The notes beneath the pieces are model-generated. The model searched no databases. It worked only from the letters and a program-made list of their open reading frames with translations, and was not told the DNA's origin. The translations under genes and the position numbers were made by a program. Below, in pieces: positions 12,299 to 23,750 of a stretch of DNA of 64,000 nucleotides (the stretch's first letter is position 1; each line of letters opens with the position of its first letter). Origin of the DNA: Sorghum bicolor (Eukaryota; Streptophyta; Magnoliopsida; Poales; Poaceae); contig NC_012873.2 in NCBI RefSeq assembly GCF_000003195.3, forward strand, positions 8,641,894 to 8,705,893. Direction: 5' to 3'.

Positions 12299-12676
12299 AG
12301 GTGGACCAATGGGAGGAGGAGAGGTGAGGCGGCACTGAGGTGGACCAATGGGAGATTTTGGGGTGACGTGTATAGCTTCCCCTGTGGCGGTGAGCTTCGG
12401 GCTTGTAGAGATAAACGTCGCTGTCGCCCGCCACACTGCCGCCCTAAGAGGAAGGAGGAGGAGGAGAAGGGCGCCCACACTGCACCGCTCATGGCCAGCG
12501 TCATGGCCGTTGCGCTTGCGTTGCCCCTGGCGTCGGGAGGAAGCGAAGAGAGATGGGAAACAATTTTTTTACTAATGAGAAGCTGAAGCTGAGTATATAT
12601 TTACTGGCCTGAGGTGGTTGAGGTGGACCAACGGGAGGGGAGGAGACGAGGTGGTGCTGAGGTGGACCAATGGGGT
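12299..12676. repeat. Cluster of GAGGTGGACCAAYGGG motifs
   Basis: The motif occurs about four times here (near 12299, 12340, 12620 and 12660). It returns once per unit in the tandem array at 16.0-17.5 kb. Between the copies is a GC-rich block that may be a piece of a captured first exon. Confidence 0.55.
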
Positions 12677-12732
12677 GTATACCTTCCCTACATGGGAGCA
12701 TCTTGTGTTTGTAAGAGTAAATAAGTGACAGA

Positions 12733-13105
12733 CATGCCCAGTACCTCACAAGCGAATGGACATCAGACCATATCCTTTTGCAATGGTTATAAATTTTCAT
12801 CATAGGCTGAATAAGGGAAGGGAGAATAAAAAAATGGCAGATGACATCTGTCGTCTTACCAAAAAAGTTATTATTATTATTTCATTGAAAATAGGTTTTT
12901 TAAACCTCAGAAGCATACCAACCATCATTTGTTTATTAGTTCTGAGCTTCTAGGCATGGCAGCAACAGAGTTACACTCAGAAATTGTATGATATAAGCCC
13001 AGTACCTCATACACGAATAAACAACAGATCATATTGTTTAGCAATGGGTAAAATGTTCATCATAGGCTGAAAGAGGGTGGAAAAAGAATAAAAATGGCAG
13101 ATGAC
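12733..13105. repeat. Dispersed duplication inside the Helitron region
   Basis: Positions about 12733-12850 and 12998-13105 are diverged copies. They share CCCAGTACCTCA, TTCATCATAGGCTGAA and AAAATGGCAGATGACA in the same order. Confidence 0.6.
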
Positions 13106-13175
13106 AAAACCAAATTATGGTCTGGAAAGGTTTTTGAAAAGCTAAGTTCCAAAGATTGAAAACCAAAATCCCGAT

Positions 13176-13548
13176 GCATGTACTGCACCTATGTGAACTT
13201 ACCAGTATCAATGCATTCTTGAGACAAGGAAAGAGGCATGCAGAATGTGAATTGGCTCACAAAAGAGATTATTCATCATTTTTGGATAGTAAACAAAAAT
13301 CATGAGGTATGCAAGCAAATAAAAGGCCTCCAATTCTAAAAAAATGAATGTACCTACTCATGCATGTACTGCACCTATGTGAACTTACCAGAATCAGTGC
13401 ATTCCTGAGACAAGGAAAGAGGCCTGCAGAATATGAATTGGCTCACAAAAGAAAATGTTCATCATTTTTGGTTAGTAAACAAAAATCATGAGGTATGCAA
13501 GCAAATAAAAGGCCTCCAATTCTAAAAAAAAATGAATGTACCTACCCA
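13176..13548. repeat. 186-bp tandem duplication with an exon-like cassette
   Basis: Copies 13176-13361 and 13362-13548 are highly similar. On the minus strand the second copy reads acceptor CTGCAG, a 35-nt segment (13423-13389), then donor GTAAGTTC. The first copy keeps the donor, but the acceptor is CTGCAT. This looks like a duplicated small exon with its introns, one copy having lost its acceptor. No protein family is recognisable from 35 nt. Confidence 0.7.
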
Positions 13549-13859
13549 CACTTAACTGTATGTGTTTTCGTGCAGCCATCGGATAGAAACCATAGATTTC
13601 AAAGATGATAAATATGAATAATTATATGGCAAACCAACCACCATATAATTTTCAGGGCACTGCATGACAAAGAGCTGTTCTTAGAGACCAGCATATATCT
13701 AAAATGTTGATATGTTAATTTCTTAAGGACCAGCATATACAACATGATATAGTGTTGAATGTCTTACCAACTTAACCAGCAACAGGGAGATGGCCTGCAC
13801 TGGCTGAGCACCAGCACGGAGGTGGCCACCTTCTTGAGACCATCCTTTTTTTATATAGA

Positions 13860-16008
13860 TTTACTGGCCTGAGGTGGCTGAGGTGGGATTACTTTACTAT
13901 ACTTGGATTACTTTAAATAAGCCAAAAGTCAAGAAATAGAGAAGTTGGTGTTAGCTTTACATGTTTGGGAAAGTAAATTTAAAAACTTATATAAGATTAT
14001 AAGCTCATATAAGGAGAATTGACATAGCTGAGTCACTACTCCATGCGTTTATTTTATTACAGACTAACACTTTATCAGACCTTAGATGGATGGATAAGAA
14101 AATAAAAGGAATAGAGAAGATCATTGAAACTATACGAAGTATTGCAATAAAATCAGCTGGAACCAGGAGATCTAAAGTGTTTCATGATAAAATAACCATG
14201 CTAGCATGCGACCACCAATATTTGCAGGAGAACAATCATGAGACCTGTAGATGTCTGGGCAAGTTAATTAATAAACCTATAGAAGCTCATATAAGAACAA
14301 TTGACACAGGTGAAGCACTAATCCATGTATCCATTCCATTATAGGCTAACTGGTACATAATTAAATAAGTTCCTTGTTGATTGAAATGTTCCATCGGACC
14401 TTAGATGGATGGGCAAGAAAATAGAAGGAACAGAAGAGCTCATAAAACAATATTACATAGTTGAATCGCTACTACATAGACTGATATAAAAAATTCAGTG
14501 CATGCTGAGAAGAAAACAACCTATATCCTGCGCAGCAATCCATTTTGTGAGTTAAAGTACATAATTCCTACAAATTACATTTACCAGGTGCACAACAGTA
14601 AATACGATTTTGCAATGGAGTTCAGTAAAGCAAGGAGGTAAATATATACATATTCCTATTAGCCTAGGTATATATTTTTTCTGTTGTAGACTACGGTCTA
14701 TATCTTTGTATAGGGAAAGAATTAATTAATTAAATTTAGAGATAGTTTACCAATAGTATAATGTTGATGTCTTGACCAGGTAAAATCATATGTGCCATAG
14801 CTCTTGTTCGACCCTTATCAATGCAGAGGACCAACCAATTTGAACATAGATCGGAATTAAGTCAATTTGGAGGTATCTTAAACCTAGGCTAGGCAATATC
14901 ACAAATATTCAATGTGGTAGAGTGTAAGTCAAATCAAGTCAAATATTATCATGGATCAATAGTTTTAGCCAAAACAAAATCTGAGATGAAGACGAGAAGG
15001 AAAAAACCAAGCAAATAGACTAAGTGACCAAAGAAAAAAGAGAGAGGGGCATCATAATACCTTACTGCAAGAAAACAGCTAGGCCATGTGGTATTTTGGT
15101 ACTGTCCAGGCAGCTCGTTGTTGGTAACCTTCGACAACAATGTAAGAATGAGAGATAAAATAGAGTAGACAATGAGTCACTATTGTAAGGTAATGTTGAG
15201 AAAGAAGATAGTAATCATTAGTTAACTTGATGTTAGAGGCTCATTAGTTAATCTGAAGGGAAAAATCTGAAAAAAGACAATGAGTAAGCAAAAGCGTTGT
15301 GGCGCAACTTCAGGCCAAGCTACCAGGTTTGCAACATGGTTAGCGTGGGGGAGTTGTTCATATGTTTTTTCACTGAGTTGTTGATCCAGTTGGAAATAAA
15401 CAACACAATAATCTGCGAAGAAAAAAAAGTAAATCATAATCAGCAGGCAAATCTATCATAGCTGCACTTTCACCACGTAACAAATCTAAAGAAATTAATC
15501 TAAGTAAACACTAAAGTTCAAGAGTTCATTTCTTACCATGAAACATTCAGAAACAAGGTTCAGATTTGTAGGGGAATAAACAGAGCAATAAACTGCACAA
15601 AAAATCTTATAGTTAGCACGCAAATCTACCACAACTATACGTATACCAGGTTACAAATCAGAAAAAATAAATGTTTGACTCTACCAAACTAAACAGCAAA
15701 CTTCAAGCACAAATAGGGAACGAGAAGTAGCCATAGTCAGGTACCTGGTGGCTGGGCTCCTGAGCAGCAGGAGACAGGGGAGGACGAGGGATGACCCTGC
15801 GTCGCCGCTACGGCCGCGGAACCCCGGCTGCCTAGCTGCGAGGATGTTGTACGCCGCCGGCCACTGGCACCACCCGCCAGCCAGTACGGCCCGGCATCGC
15901 GACAGAGAGAGGGAGAAGGGGAAAACCCGCTGCAGCATGCACTGGTGGCGCCACCGTTTCGACCGCCGCCGCGCTTGGCCCTCTCGCTGCGTCGGGATGC
16001 CCAAGTTT
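13860..16008. other. Non-coding region with diverged repeats and an exon-like minus-strand block
   Basis: Three diverged copies of a segment containing CTCATATAAGRA and GACCTTAGATGGATG lie at about 14005-14120, 14280-14430 and 14435-14490. At 15746-16050 a GC-rich block on the minus strand ends CCACCAG|GTACCTGAC at 15745, a good donor. It begins with the same sequence as the tandem units to the right. It could be a first exon of a decayed or non-coding transcript. No long conserved ORF. Confidence 0.4.
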
Positions 16009-17504
16009 AGGGTTTGGCGCATCCGGCATGACAGCTAGGGTTTCGCCCATAGGAGGAGCGCAGGCGTCGCGGCGGGAGGTGGCATCAATGAGGCATCACG
16101 GAGGATTGAGGAGAGGGAGGGGGTCGTCAGGCCTCACATATAGGCCGCGCCATCACCTGGTGCCCCGCCGTCGTCGCTTGAGGGAAAGGGAGGGAGGGAG
16201 GGAGGAGGAGGAGGAAGAAGAAGAAGAAGAAGAAGAGGAGGAGGAGGAGGAGGAGGAGGGCGGCCGCGGCGCGCCGCTCGCGCCCATCGCCGTCGCGGTC
16301 GCCCCTGGTGGCGGCGTCAGGAGGAGGGAGGAGTGAAGAGAGAAGGGACGGGAGAGAGAGCCCGAGATTTTTTTTCCGTGGAAGAGGGACGTGGCCGATT
16401 TGTGTCCACAGGAGGAAGAGGCTGAGGTGGACCAACGGGAGGAGGAGGAGGAGGTGAGGTGGCGCTGAGATGGCCCAATCAGAGAATTTTGTAGGGTTTG
16501 GCGCATCCGGCATGACAGCTAGGGTTTCGCCCATAGGAGGAGCGCAGGCGTCGCGGCGGGAGGTGGCATCAATGAGGCATCACGGAGGATTGAGGAGAGG
16601 GAGGGGGTCGTCAGGCCTCACATATAGGCCGCGCCATCACCTGGTGCCCCGCCGTCGTCGCTTGAGGGAAAGGGAGGGAGGGAGGGAGGAGGAGGAAGAA
16701 GAAGAAGAAGAAGAAGAAGAAGAAGAAGAGGAGGAGGAGGAGGAGGAGGAGGAGGAGGGCGGCCGCGGCGCGCCGCTCGCACCCATCGCCGTCGCGGTCG
16801 CCCCTGGTGGCGGCGTCAGGAGGAGGGAGGAGTGAAGAGAGAAGGGACGGGAGAGAGAGCCCGAGATTTTTTTTTCCGTGGAAGAGGGACGTGGCCGATT
16901 TGTGTCCACAGGAGGAAGAGGCTGAGGTGGACCAACGGGAGGAGGAGGAGGAGGTGAGGTGGCGCTGAGATGGCCCAATCAGAGAATTTTGTAGGGTTTG
17001 GCGCATCCGGCATGACAGCTAGGGTTTCGCCCATAGGAGGAGCGCAGGCGTCGCGGCGGGAGGTGGCATCAATGAGGCATCACGGAGGATTGAGGAGAGG
17101 GAGGGGGTCGTCAGGCCTCACATATAGGCCGCGCCATCACCTGGTGCCCCGCCGTCGTCGCTTGAGGGAAAGGGAGGGAGGGAAGAAGAAGAAGAAGAAG
17201 AAGAAGAAGAAGAAGAAGAAGAAGAAGAAGAAGAAGAGGAGGAGGAGGAGGAGGAGGAGGAGGAGGAGGGCGGCCGCGGCGCGCCGCTCGCGCCCATCGC
17301 CGTCGCGGTCACCCCTGGTGGCGGCGTCAGGAGGAGGGAGGAGTGAAGAGAGAAGGGACGGGAGAGAGAGCCCGAGATTTTTTTTTCCGTGGAAGAGGGA
17401 CGTGGCCGATTTGTGTCCACAGGAGGAAGAGGCTGAGGTGGACCAACGGGAGGAGGAGGAGGAGGTGAGGTGGCGCTGAGATGGCCCAATCAGAGAATTT
17501 TGGG
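16009..17504. repeat. Tandem array of three ~490-bp GC-rich units
   Basis: The marker GCGCATCCGGCATGAC starts at 16017, 16501 and 17001, giving spacings of 484 and 500 bp. Each unit carries two AAACCCTA telo-box motifs on the minus strand, a GAA/GGA tract of different length, and ends GCTGAGATGGCCCAATCAG. Length differences come mainly from the trinucleotide tracts. The poly-Glu, poly-Lys and poly-Ser ORFs are repeat artefacts. Confidence 0.9.
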
Positions 17505-17934
17505 CGACGTGGCCGGTCTGCCTGCGCGGCGTGAGCCTCCGGATTGTTAGGTTAAAATTAAAATAAAATGTACAATGCTACCCGGTATGATGTTTAGAAG
17601 TCTGCACCCTTCTACCAATTCTATTCTACAAAACCATACATTTTGGAATCAAGAAAAAAGATAGTACTCTGCCTTGATGTTTCTTTTTCGCCTTCGCTGC
17701 GTTCTGTTAGGTGTTTGTTCACCAAAGTTTATGTTTTCTCATCTTCGGAGCTAAACCTTCTCACTAGCCTGTTTCTTGCAATAGCTATCATATTAGTAAT
17801 AATCATCAAAACTAAGTATATTAGAGGGTCGTTTATTTTTTTTTTCCGTTACTGGTCTATGAAACGGTGGAGACGCCACGCGAGAGAGTACTCCGAGAGA
17901 GTACAGCTAATGATATCCTGTTTCAGTTAGCAGA
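17505..17934. other. Intergenic, nothing recognised
   Basis: Short GC-rich tail of the array, then AT-rich sequence with no repeat ends and no coding signal. Confidence 0.5.
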
Positions 17935-18176
17935 GGGTGTTTGGTCGGAGAGATTAAAGTTTAATAGGTAATATATATTTATAATTATAATAATTATTGT
18001 TTAATTATAGACTAAGTAAACTTAAAAAATCGTCTCACAAATTATTCTTTAGTGGTGTTATTTGTTTTATAAATACGTACTCTATATTTAATATTTTATG
18101 TACTTTATATATGTGTCTAAACATTCAATGTGTAGGGACTATGGAGTAAAGTTTAACACGGGTAATCAAACAGGCC
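17935..18176. repeat. MITE related to the Tourist-like family
   Basis: The left end GGGTGTTTGGTC and right end AATCAAACAGGCC enclose an interior with the family's TTATAGACTAA and CTATATTTAATA blocks. It abuts the next MITE. Confidence 0.55.
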
Positions 18177-18182
18177 TAATAA

Positions 18183-18425
18183 GGCCTTGTTTAGTTCCAA
18201 AATATTTTGCAAAATCGACACTATAGCTTTTTCGTTTGTATTTGACAAATATTATCCAATCATAGACTAACTAGGCTCAAAAGATTCATCTCGTCAATTT
18301 CGACCAAACTGTGCAATTAGTTTTTATTTTTGTCTATATTTAATACTTCATGCATGTGTCTAAAGATTCGATGTGACGGGGAATCTGAAAAATTTTGCAA
18401 AATTTTTTGGGAACTAAACAAGGCC
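18183..18425. repeat. Tourist-like MITE
   Basis: A clean 243-bp copy: GGCCTTGTTTAGTTCC at the left, GGAACTAAACAAGGCC at the right, TAA duplication on both sides. It is nearly identical to the copy at 20166-20406. Confidence 0.9.
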
Positions 18426-18966
18426 TAAAATCATATCTCCAAACGCCAAACATGTTAAAGTATTATTAGTTGATTTATTACGAAGTATTGAATAATTAAA
18501 AGATAAGCTCAAACGAATATGCTGCTAAGTTTTTATCAAAAAAAATAAATACGGTGTGCAGAAAGGCAACAATAATGTATGCGTGCAGGTGCAGCAGAGG
18601 GCCTGAGCCTGCACTGCACAGGTAGCTAGGGAGCAGTACAGTGAGCGAGGGAGGTGAGGGCGCAGGCTATACGGTCCGTAGGCTTCTTGCAGTGGATTAT
18701 GCAGTGCAGTGCCCGGTGCAGGCGGCATAGGCGTGCACTCTGCATCTGCATCAGCGGTGAAAAATGGAAACGGAAAAGGGGACTCGCGTCCTAGAAATTT
18801 TAAAATAAATAATATAAAAAGCACATATATCCTCGGTTCTATTTCCTAATAAAATGTTATCATTAACATAATTAATAATAATTAGTTGATAAATGAAAAG
18901 GATTTAATATAAAATTAGATTTTATCCTTAAAATGTTAAGAGAAAATTAGAATACTGTAATGCTAG
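18426..18966. other. Intergenic, nothing recognised
   Basis: Contains a CG-rich stretch around 18585-18760 without a supported gene, followed by AT-rich sequence. Confidence 0.45.
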
Positions 18967-19188
18967 GGCCTTGTTTAGCTCACCCTGAAAATCAAAAAGT
19001 TTTCAAGATTCCACGTCACCATGAAACATTAAATATAGACGAAAACAAAAACTAATTACACAGTTTGCCTATAAATTACGACATAAATCTTTTGATCCTA
19101 ATTAGTCTATGATTAGACAATATTTGTCACAAACAAACGAAAGTGCTACAGTAGCGAAATTCAAAAAAAAAATTATCTAAACAAGGCC
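18967..19188. repeat. Tourist-like MITE
   Basis: GGCCTTGTTTAGCTC at the left, CTAAACAAGGCC at the right, TAG target duplication (18964-18966 and 19189-19191). Opposite orientation to the copy at 18183. Confidence 0.88.
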
Positions 19189-19191
19189 TAG

Positions 19192-20162
19192 TTCATTTTC
19201 TAGACTTATTGTTGTTGGTTCCTGTTTCAAGAAAAGGAAAGTGATGCTAACAAAACTTGTATGTCGCTGAGGTTGCCATTGCTGTCTAGGTTTTCTTTTA
19301 TCCGGGATGATTCAAACTAAACACGTCGTTATTTTTCTTTGCATACAAATTTTATCACAAATTTAATAACCATTTTTGTTCACCCCGTTATCGTGGTAGG
19401 CACGCTTTAGCGAAGATTAGCGGTACACTGCCAAAGTTAAGCGTCACGAAACAAGCTAAGAAATAGGCAAACGAGAAGCGCGCTCCCCTTGTTTTAAATT
19501 ATAAGCTATTTTAATTTTTATATCCATTTTGCTAATCACTAATATCTAAATGCATAAAAAATGATGAACTAAAAAGATTAAAGTAACTTATAATTTATAG
19601 CTGAGAGAGTACTTACTACTTTATGGTTGCTGGAAAAAATCTTACTCTATCTTTGGTCAAACTATTTTAAACTTTATCAAACTATAATCAAATTTATGAC
19701 ATTAAATAGATGTATTGTAAAATATTTCATGCTAAATCTTATGCTACTTATTGTGTATGGTATTATCGATATCTTTCTTTATATAGATTTATAATATGTT
19801 ATATCTTTAATAGTTTGGCAAATGACTTTTCATCTATAATTTTTTTTAGCAAAATAAAGAAACATCCCAATTCTCTATTATTTTCGACTTGACATATCTC
19901 CCTGTCTATCGCACAAATATACGCGCGGGGCTCTATGCTTAGCATCGGTTTTTCTCCTCATACTTAGTGGGGGCTCTTTGTTCGTTTAGCGGGTCTCTTT
20001 ATTCGTTTAACGAGGCTCTTTGTTTTGTTAGCAAGTTTTTAAGTTTTTAGAAATAAAATTTGTCAAACCGTTGGTGATGAGATTTTTTTCCTCATATTAT
20101 TTTAGAAGTTGACAAACAATAAGATTTGATAAACAAATTTTGCTAAACGGTTAAAAGAACTC
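19192..20162. other. Intergenic, nothing recognised
   Basis: AT-rich sequence with no gene and no clear element ends. A small repeat of GGCTCTTTGTTCGTTTAGCG type occurs near 19970-20030. Confidence 0.45.
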
Positions 20163-20165
20163 TTA

Positions 20166-20406
20166 GGCCTTGTTTAGTTCCAAAATATTTTGCAAAATCG
20201 ACACTGTAGCTTTTTCGTTTGTATTTGACAAATATTATCCAATCATAGACTAACTAGGCTCAAAAGATTCGTCTCGTCAATTTCGACCAAACTGTGCAAT
20301 TAATTTTTATTTTTGTCTATATTTAATACTTCATGCATGTGTCTAAAGATTCGATGTGACGGGAAATCTGAAAAATTTTGCAAAATTTTTTTGAACTAAC
20401 AAGGCC
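20166..20406. repeat. Tourist-like MITE
   Basis: GGCCTTGTTTAGTTCC to GAACTAACAAGGCC, TTA duplication (20163-20165 and 20407-20409). The right terminus has lost bases relative to the consensus CTAAACAAGGCC. Confidence 0.9.
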
Positions 20407-20752
20407 TTAGAATTGTACTGGGGTAGAAAGGATGCCAAAGGAAAGCGGAAAAGCCAGAACCTTGGGTTCGGCCGTTCCGTTCGGGGCTCTCCCTCCCTCC
20501 GTAGCCAGGAAACCTTTTTCAGTGCCTCTCAGTGCCCCCTTTCCCATGCTACAACAGTGACATGCCAATGATTATACACGAGGCCCATGACTGTTCTCGT
20601 ACTCCACGTTAGAAATCTTCGGCTATTGCCCATTGCGTGCAAAAGCGCCCGACCAGTTCCTTCTACAGAGTCAAATTCTATGGTAAACTTGATCAATGAA
20701 CAGTGCATACGAGTTAGAGAAATGCTAATAATAGAGTTAAGTAATTGGTTAT

Positions 20753-20990
20753 GGCCTTATTTAGTTTTCAAAAAAATTTTGCCAAAAATTTTATATTCCT
20801 CGTCAGATCGAATCTTGTGGCACATACATAGAGTATTAAATATAGATAAAAACAAAAACTAATTACATAGTTTATCTGTAATTTGTGAGAAAAATTTTTT
20901 GAGCCTAGTTCGTCTATGATTGGACAATTTTTGTCAAATACAAATGAAAGTGCTACATAAATCCCAAAATTTTACCAACTGAACAAGGCC
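20753..20990. repeat. Tourist-like MITE
   Basis: GGCCTTATTTAGTTTT to ACTGAACAAGGCC, with TAT on both sides. Confidence 0.88.
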
Positions 20991-20993
20991 TAT

Positions 20994-22448
20994 AAGTGAA
21001 ACTAAAAGTCAAATTGTACAACATGTATCTTCTATTTGTCTTAAAAAGTATTATTTGTGTAGTAGTGGTAAGAAGTATCATTACATGAATTTATAAAGTA
21101 TATTTCCATAATAAATCTATGCGATATATAAATTTTTAATAATATTTTCCTATAAATCTAATCCAACTTAAAATACTTAAAATAACACTCTTTCAAGGAC
21201 AAATGTAGTATGTTATTAGCTATCTCAACGCAACTAATAGTAGCTAACGGATTGCAAATATATATTTTTACTCTCACACACCCTTTTTATATCCTCGTGT
21301 CCTACTAATGGCAAAGAAAAAAAATAACATTGTAGAATTGATGCCTAAAGTTGCGTATAATTTGACTGGTTTTATTGGTCAAAATTTGTAAAACTTGTTT
21401 TTTATCAAATACACTTGTCATTGTTGGACGAAGGGGTTACACTTTTAGTCCTAGGTCAAATTATCTTGAGTTCGACCAATTATACAGTGAAGAGAAACGA
21501 CAAATTATGATATCAAATAAATAGATTGTGAAAATATTTTATTGTGTATCTAGTTATACTACTATTTTGATGTCATAGATACTGATATTTTTTCTATAAA
21601 TTTAGTCAAAATTAAAGATAATTTAACTTAGTATAATTCTAGAAGATAGCCGTGAACTATGAGAGTTAGAGCAAGTATAGTAAAGAATTGTACGTGGATT
21701 GTACGCCTATATGATGAAGTGGAGGATAGATAAGAAGATGAGAAGATAAGGAGATTGTAAGTTTACAATTAGCTTATCTACAAGAACTAAGAAACATTAT
21801 GAGAGAAAATATTATAGATGAGTTAAATATTACATGAGTGGGTTGATATGTAAGGACGAGAATAGATGGAAACCTTTTTTTTTTGCGAAAACAACAACGT
21901 GTTCAAAAAAATAAAGATAAAAAATAGAAACGAGATATGCAGACATACGGAAACCGGCAAGTATGAACTGAGCCAAAAATTAAGTCAGAATTATGAATGT
22001 ATAAAATCACACAACACTATACACGTATAAACATCATACCTGTATGCCACGTGTTTTAACACATTAACATGTGTAATTTGTAATTAGTAGGTGTGATAAC
22101 ATAAGGACATGTAATTGCTAGGTATAAAAATAAATTAAAAAAGGATAAATAGATAAAAATAGGATAAAAAAAACAGGCGGCAAATACCATCTATTGTTTT
22201 AATTAATACTAAAATAGGATCTTGTAAATTAAAAATGAGCGAAACAAAGGTAGAAAACTAGCACAATGGAACAATATTATTTGTTCTATATATTTTCATC
22301 TGTACTTATATGTGGGCAGTAAGTGTACATACAGCTAGTAAGAAAACTATATTATAGCTTGCTGTTGGTAGTAGCTATTATTTTTTAAGGAGTTAAACAC
22401 TTTTAAGTTTAATCAAATATATTAAAGAAAATATTAATATTTATAGTA
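20994..22448. other. Intergenic, AT-rich
   Basis: No gene. AGCAAGTATAGTA near 21664 and the complementary-looking TATTATAGCTTGCT near 22350 may be ends of a decayed element, but no target duplication was found. Confidence 0.35.
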
Positions 22449-22450
22449 TA

Positions 22451-22685
22451 CTCCCTCCATCCCTTTTTAATTATCGCTTGCGCTTCTCAAAAAACAACTA
22501 CTGACAATTATATATTAAAAAATATTAATATTTATAATACATAATTAGTATCATTAGAAAAATCTTTGAATCTAGTTTTTTAACAAATTTATTTGGAGAT
22601 ACAAATGTTGCACGTATTTTCTACAAATCGAGTCGAACTTGTGGCACGCACATTAACAGCGACAATTTAAAAGGGTCAGAGGGAG
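22451..22685. repeat. Stowaway MITE
   Basis: CTCCCTCCATCCC at the left and AGGGTCAGAGGGAG at the right, with TA duplicated on both sides (22449-22450 and 22686-22687). This is the classic Tc1/Mariner-derived Stowaway form. Confidence 0.85.
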
Positions 22686-22824
22686 TATGTTGAGTATCAT
22701 TGGATAGATCAATGACCTTATTTTTATAATAAATTTATTTAGAGATATAAATATTATTATTATTATTTTCCTATAAACTTAACTAAAAACAGCAAGAATA
22801 ACTCTTGGATCGAGGGATTACTTG

Positions 22825-23237
22825 GGTCTTGTTTAGTTTGAATTTTTGGATTTAGCTATTGTAGTATTTTTATTTTATTTGACAATTCGTATTTAATTAT
22901 AGACTAATTAGGTTTAAAAAATTCATCTCGTAAATATATATGAAAAATGTATAATTAATTATTTTTTAGTGTCTAAAATTTTTTGCTTTGGGCTACTATA
23001 ATATTTTCGTTTTTATTTGGTAAATATTGTCCAATTATAGACTAACTAGGCTCAAAAGATTTATCTCGTGATTTACAGGCAAACTGTGTAATTAGTTTTT
23101 GTTTTCGTCTATATTTAATGTCATATATATGTGTCGCGAGATTTGATGTGAGGAAAAATCTTGAAATTTTTTGGTTGTTGGGTGAACTAAACAAGACCGT
23201 AATGGAATAAAATAAAATTAGGAAACTAAACAGAGCC
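22825..23237. repeat. Two Tourist-like MITEs, one inside or fused to another
   Basis: An outer copy runs from GGTCTTGTTTAGTTT to AACTAAACAGAGCC. A second set of family landmarks (GTCCAATTATAGACTAACTAGG to TGAACTAAACAAGACC) occupies about 22975-23200. The inner left terminus is lost. Confidence 0.65.
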
Positions 23238-23372
23238 TTAATTGCCAATCTATAATAATCTATAGAAACAGCTAGCTAGCCTACTACTCGTGGGAGGTTA
23301 TAGGTTTGTAGTAGGCATCAGTAGCTGGCTTCTGTGCAAGTGTGCATGATGAGGTCAGTCACATGGGTCCAT

Positions 23373-23391
23373 CTCTCTCTCTCTCTCTCTG
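23373..23391. repeat. (TC)n microsatellite
   Basis: A short CT dinucleotide run in an otherwise plain intergenic segment (23238-23505) without a supported gene. Confidence 0.8.
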
Positions 23392-23505
23392 ATACAGTAC
23401 GGCTCATCCTTCCTTGCTTCTCCGGTCCCACCATCTTTAATGGCGTCTGCAAGAGATCTACCCTCTGGATTTTGCTGACATCATCGATGTCATACATCCG
23501 AATTG

Positions 23506-23750
23506 GGCCTTGTTTTGTTTAGTTCTAAAAAATTTTGTAAAATTTTTTAGATTCTCCATCACATCGAATCTTTAGACACATGCATAAAGTGTTAAATATA
23601 GACAAAATAAAAACTAATTATACAGTTTGGTCGAAATTGACGAGACGAATCTTTTGAGCCTAGTTAGTCCATGATTGGATAATATTTGTCAAATACAAAC
23701 GAAAAAGCTATAGTGTCGATTTTGCAAAATATTTTGGAACTAAACAAGGC
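23506..23750. repeat. Tourist-like MITE
   Basis: GGCCTTGTTTTGTTTAG at the left, with a 5-base insertion relative to the consensus, and GGAACTAAACAAGGC at the right. It is fused without spacer to the next copy. Confidence 0.82.

Larger units (their letters stand above)
9299..13859 (-). mobile_element. Probable Helitron carrying exon-like fragments
   Basis: On the minus strand the 3' end is textbook. A GC hairpin (arms 9310-9316 and 9320-9326, loop of 3) is followed 7 nt later by CTAG (9302-9299) and then T. A plausible 5' end, TCTATATAAAAAAAGG preceded by A, ends at 13859, so removal would leave an A-T junction. The 5' end is less certain: related sequence lies to the right (16.0-17.5 kb), and the phrase TTTACTGGCCTGAGGTGG occurs both inside (about 12600) and just outside (13860). 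No Rep/helicase is encoded. Several minus-strand splice-like sites (for example CG|GTAAGTAC at about 10311 and CTG|GTAAGTTC at 13388) suggest captured gene pieces. I do not recognise the source gene. Confidence 0.5.

Noticed and set aside
16028..17489. ORFs with poly-Glu, poly-Lys or poly-Ser runs on both strands
   Set aside because: Produced by GAA/GGA tracts in the tandem units; no conserved domain.
16009..17504. Regularly spaced repeats as a CRISPR-like array
   Set aside because: Units are ~490 bp with no unique spacers, and the genome is a plant. This is ordinary tandem duplication.
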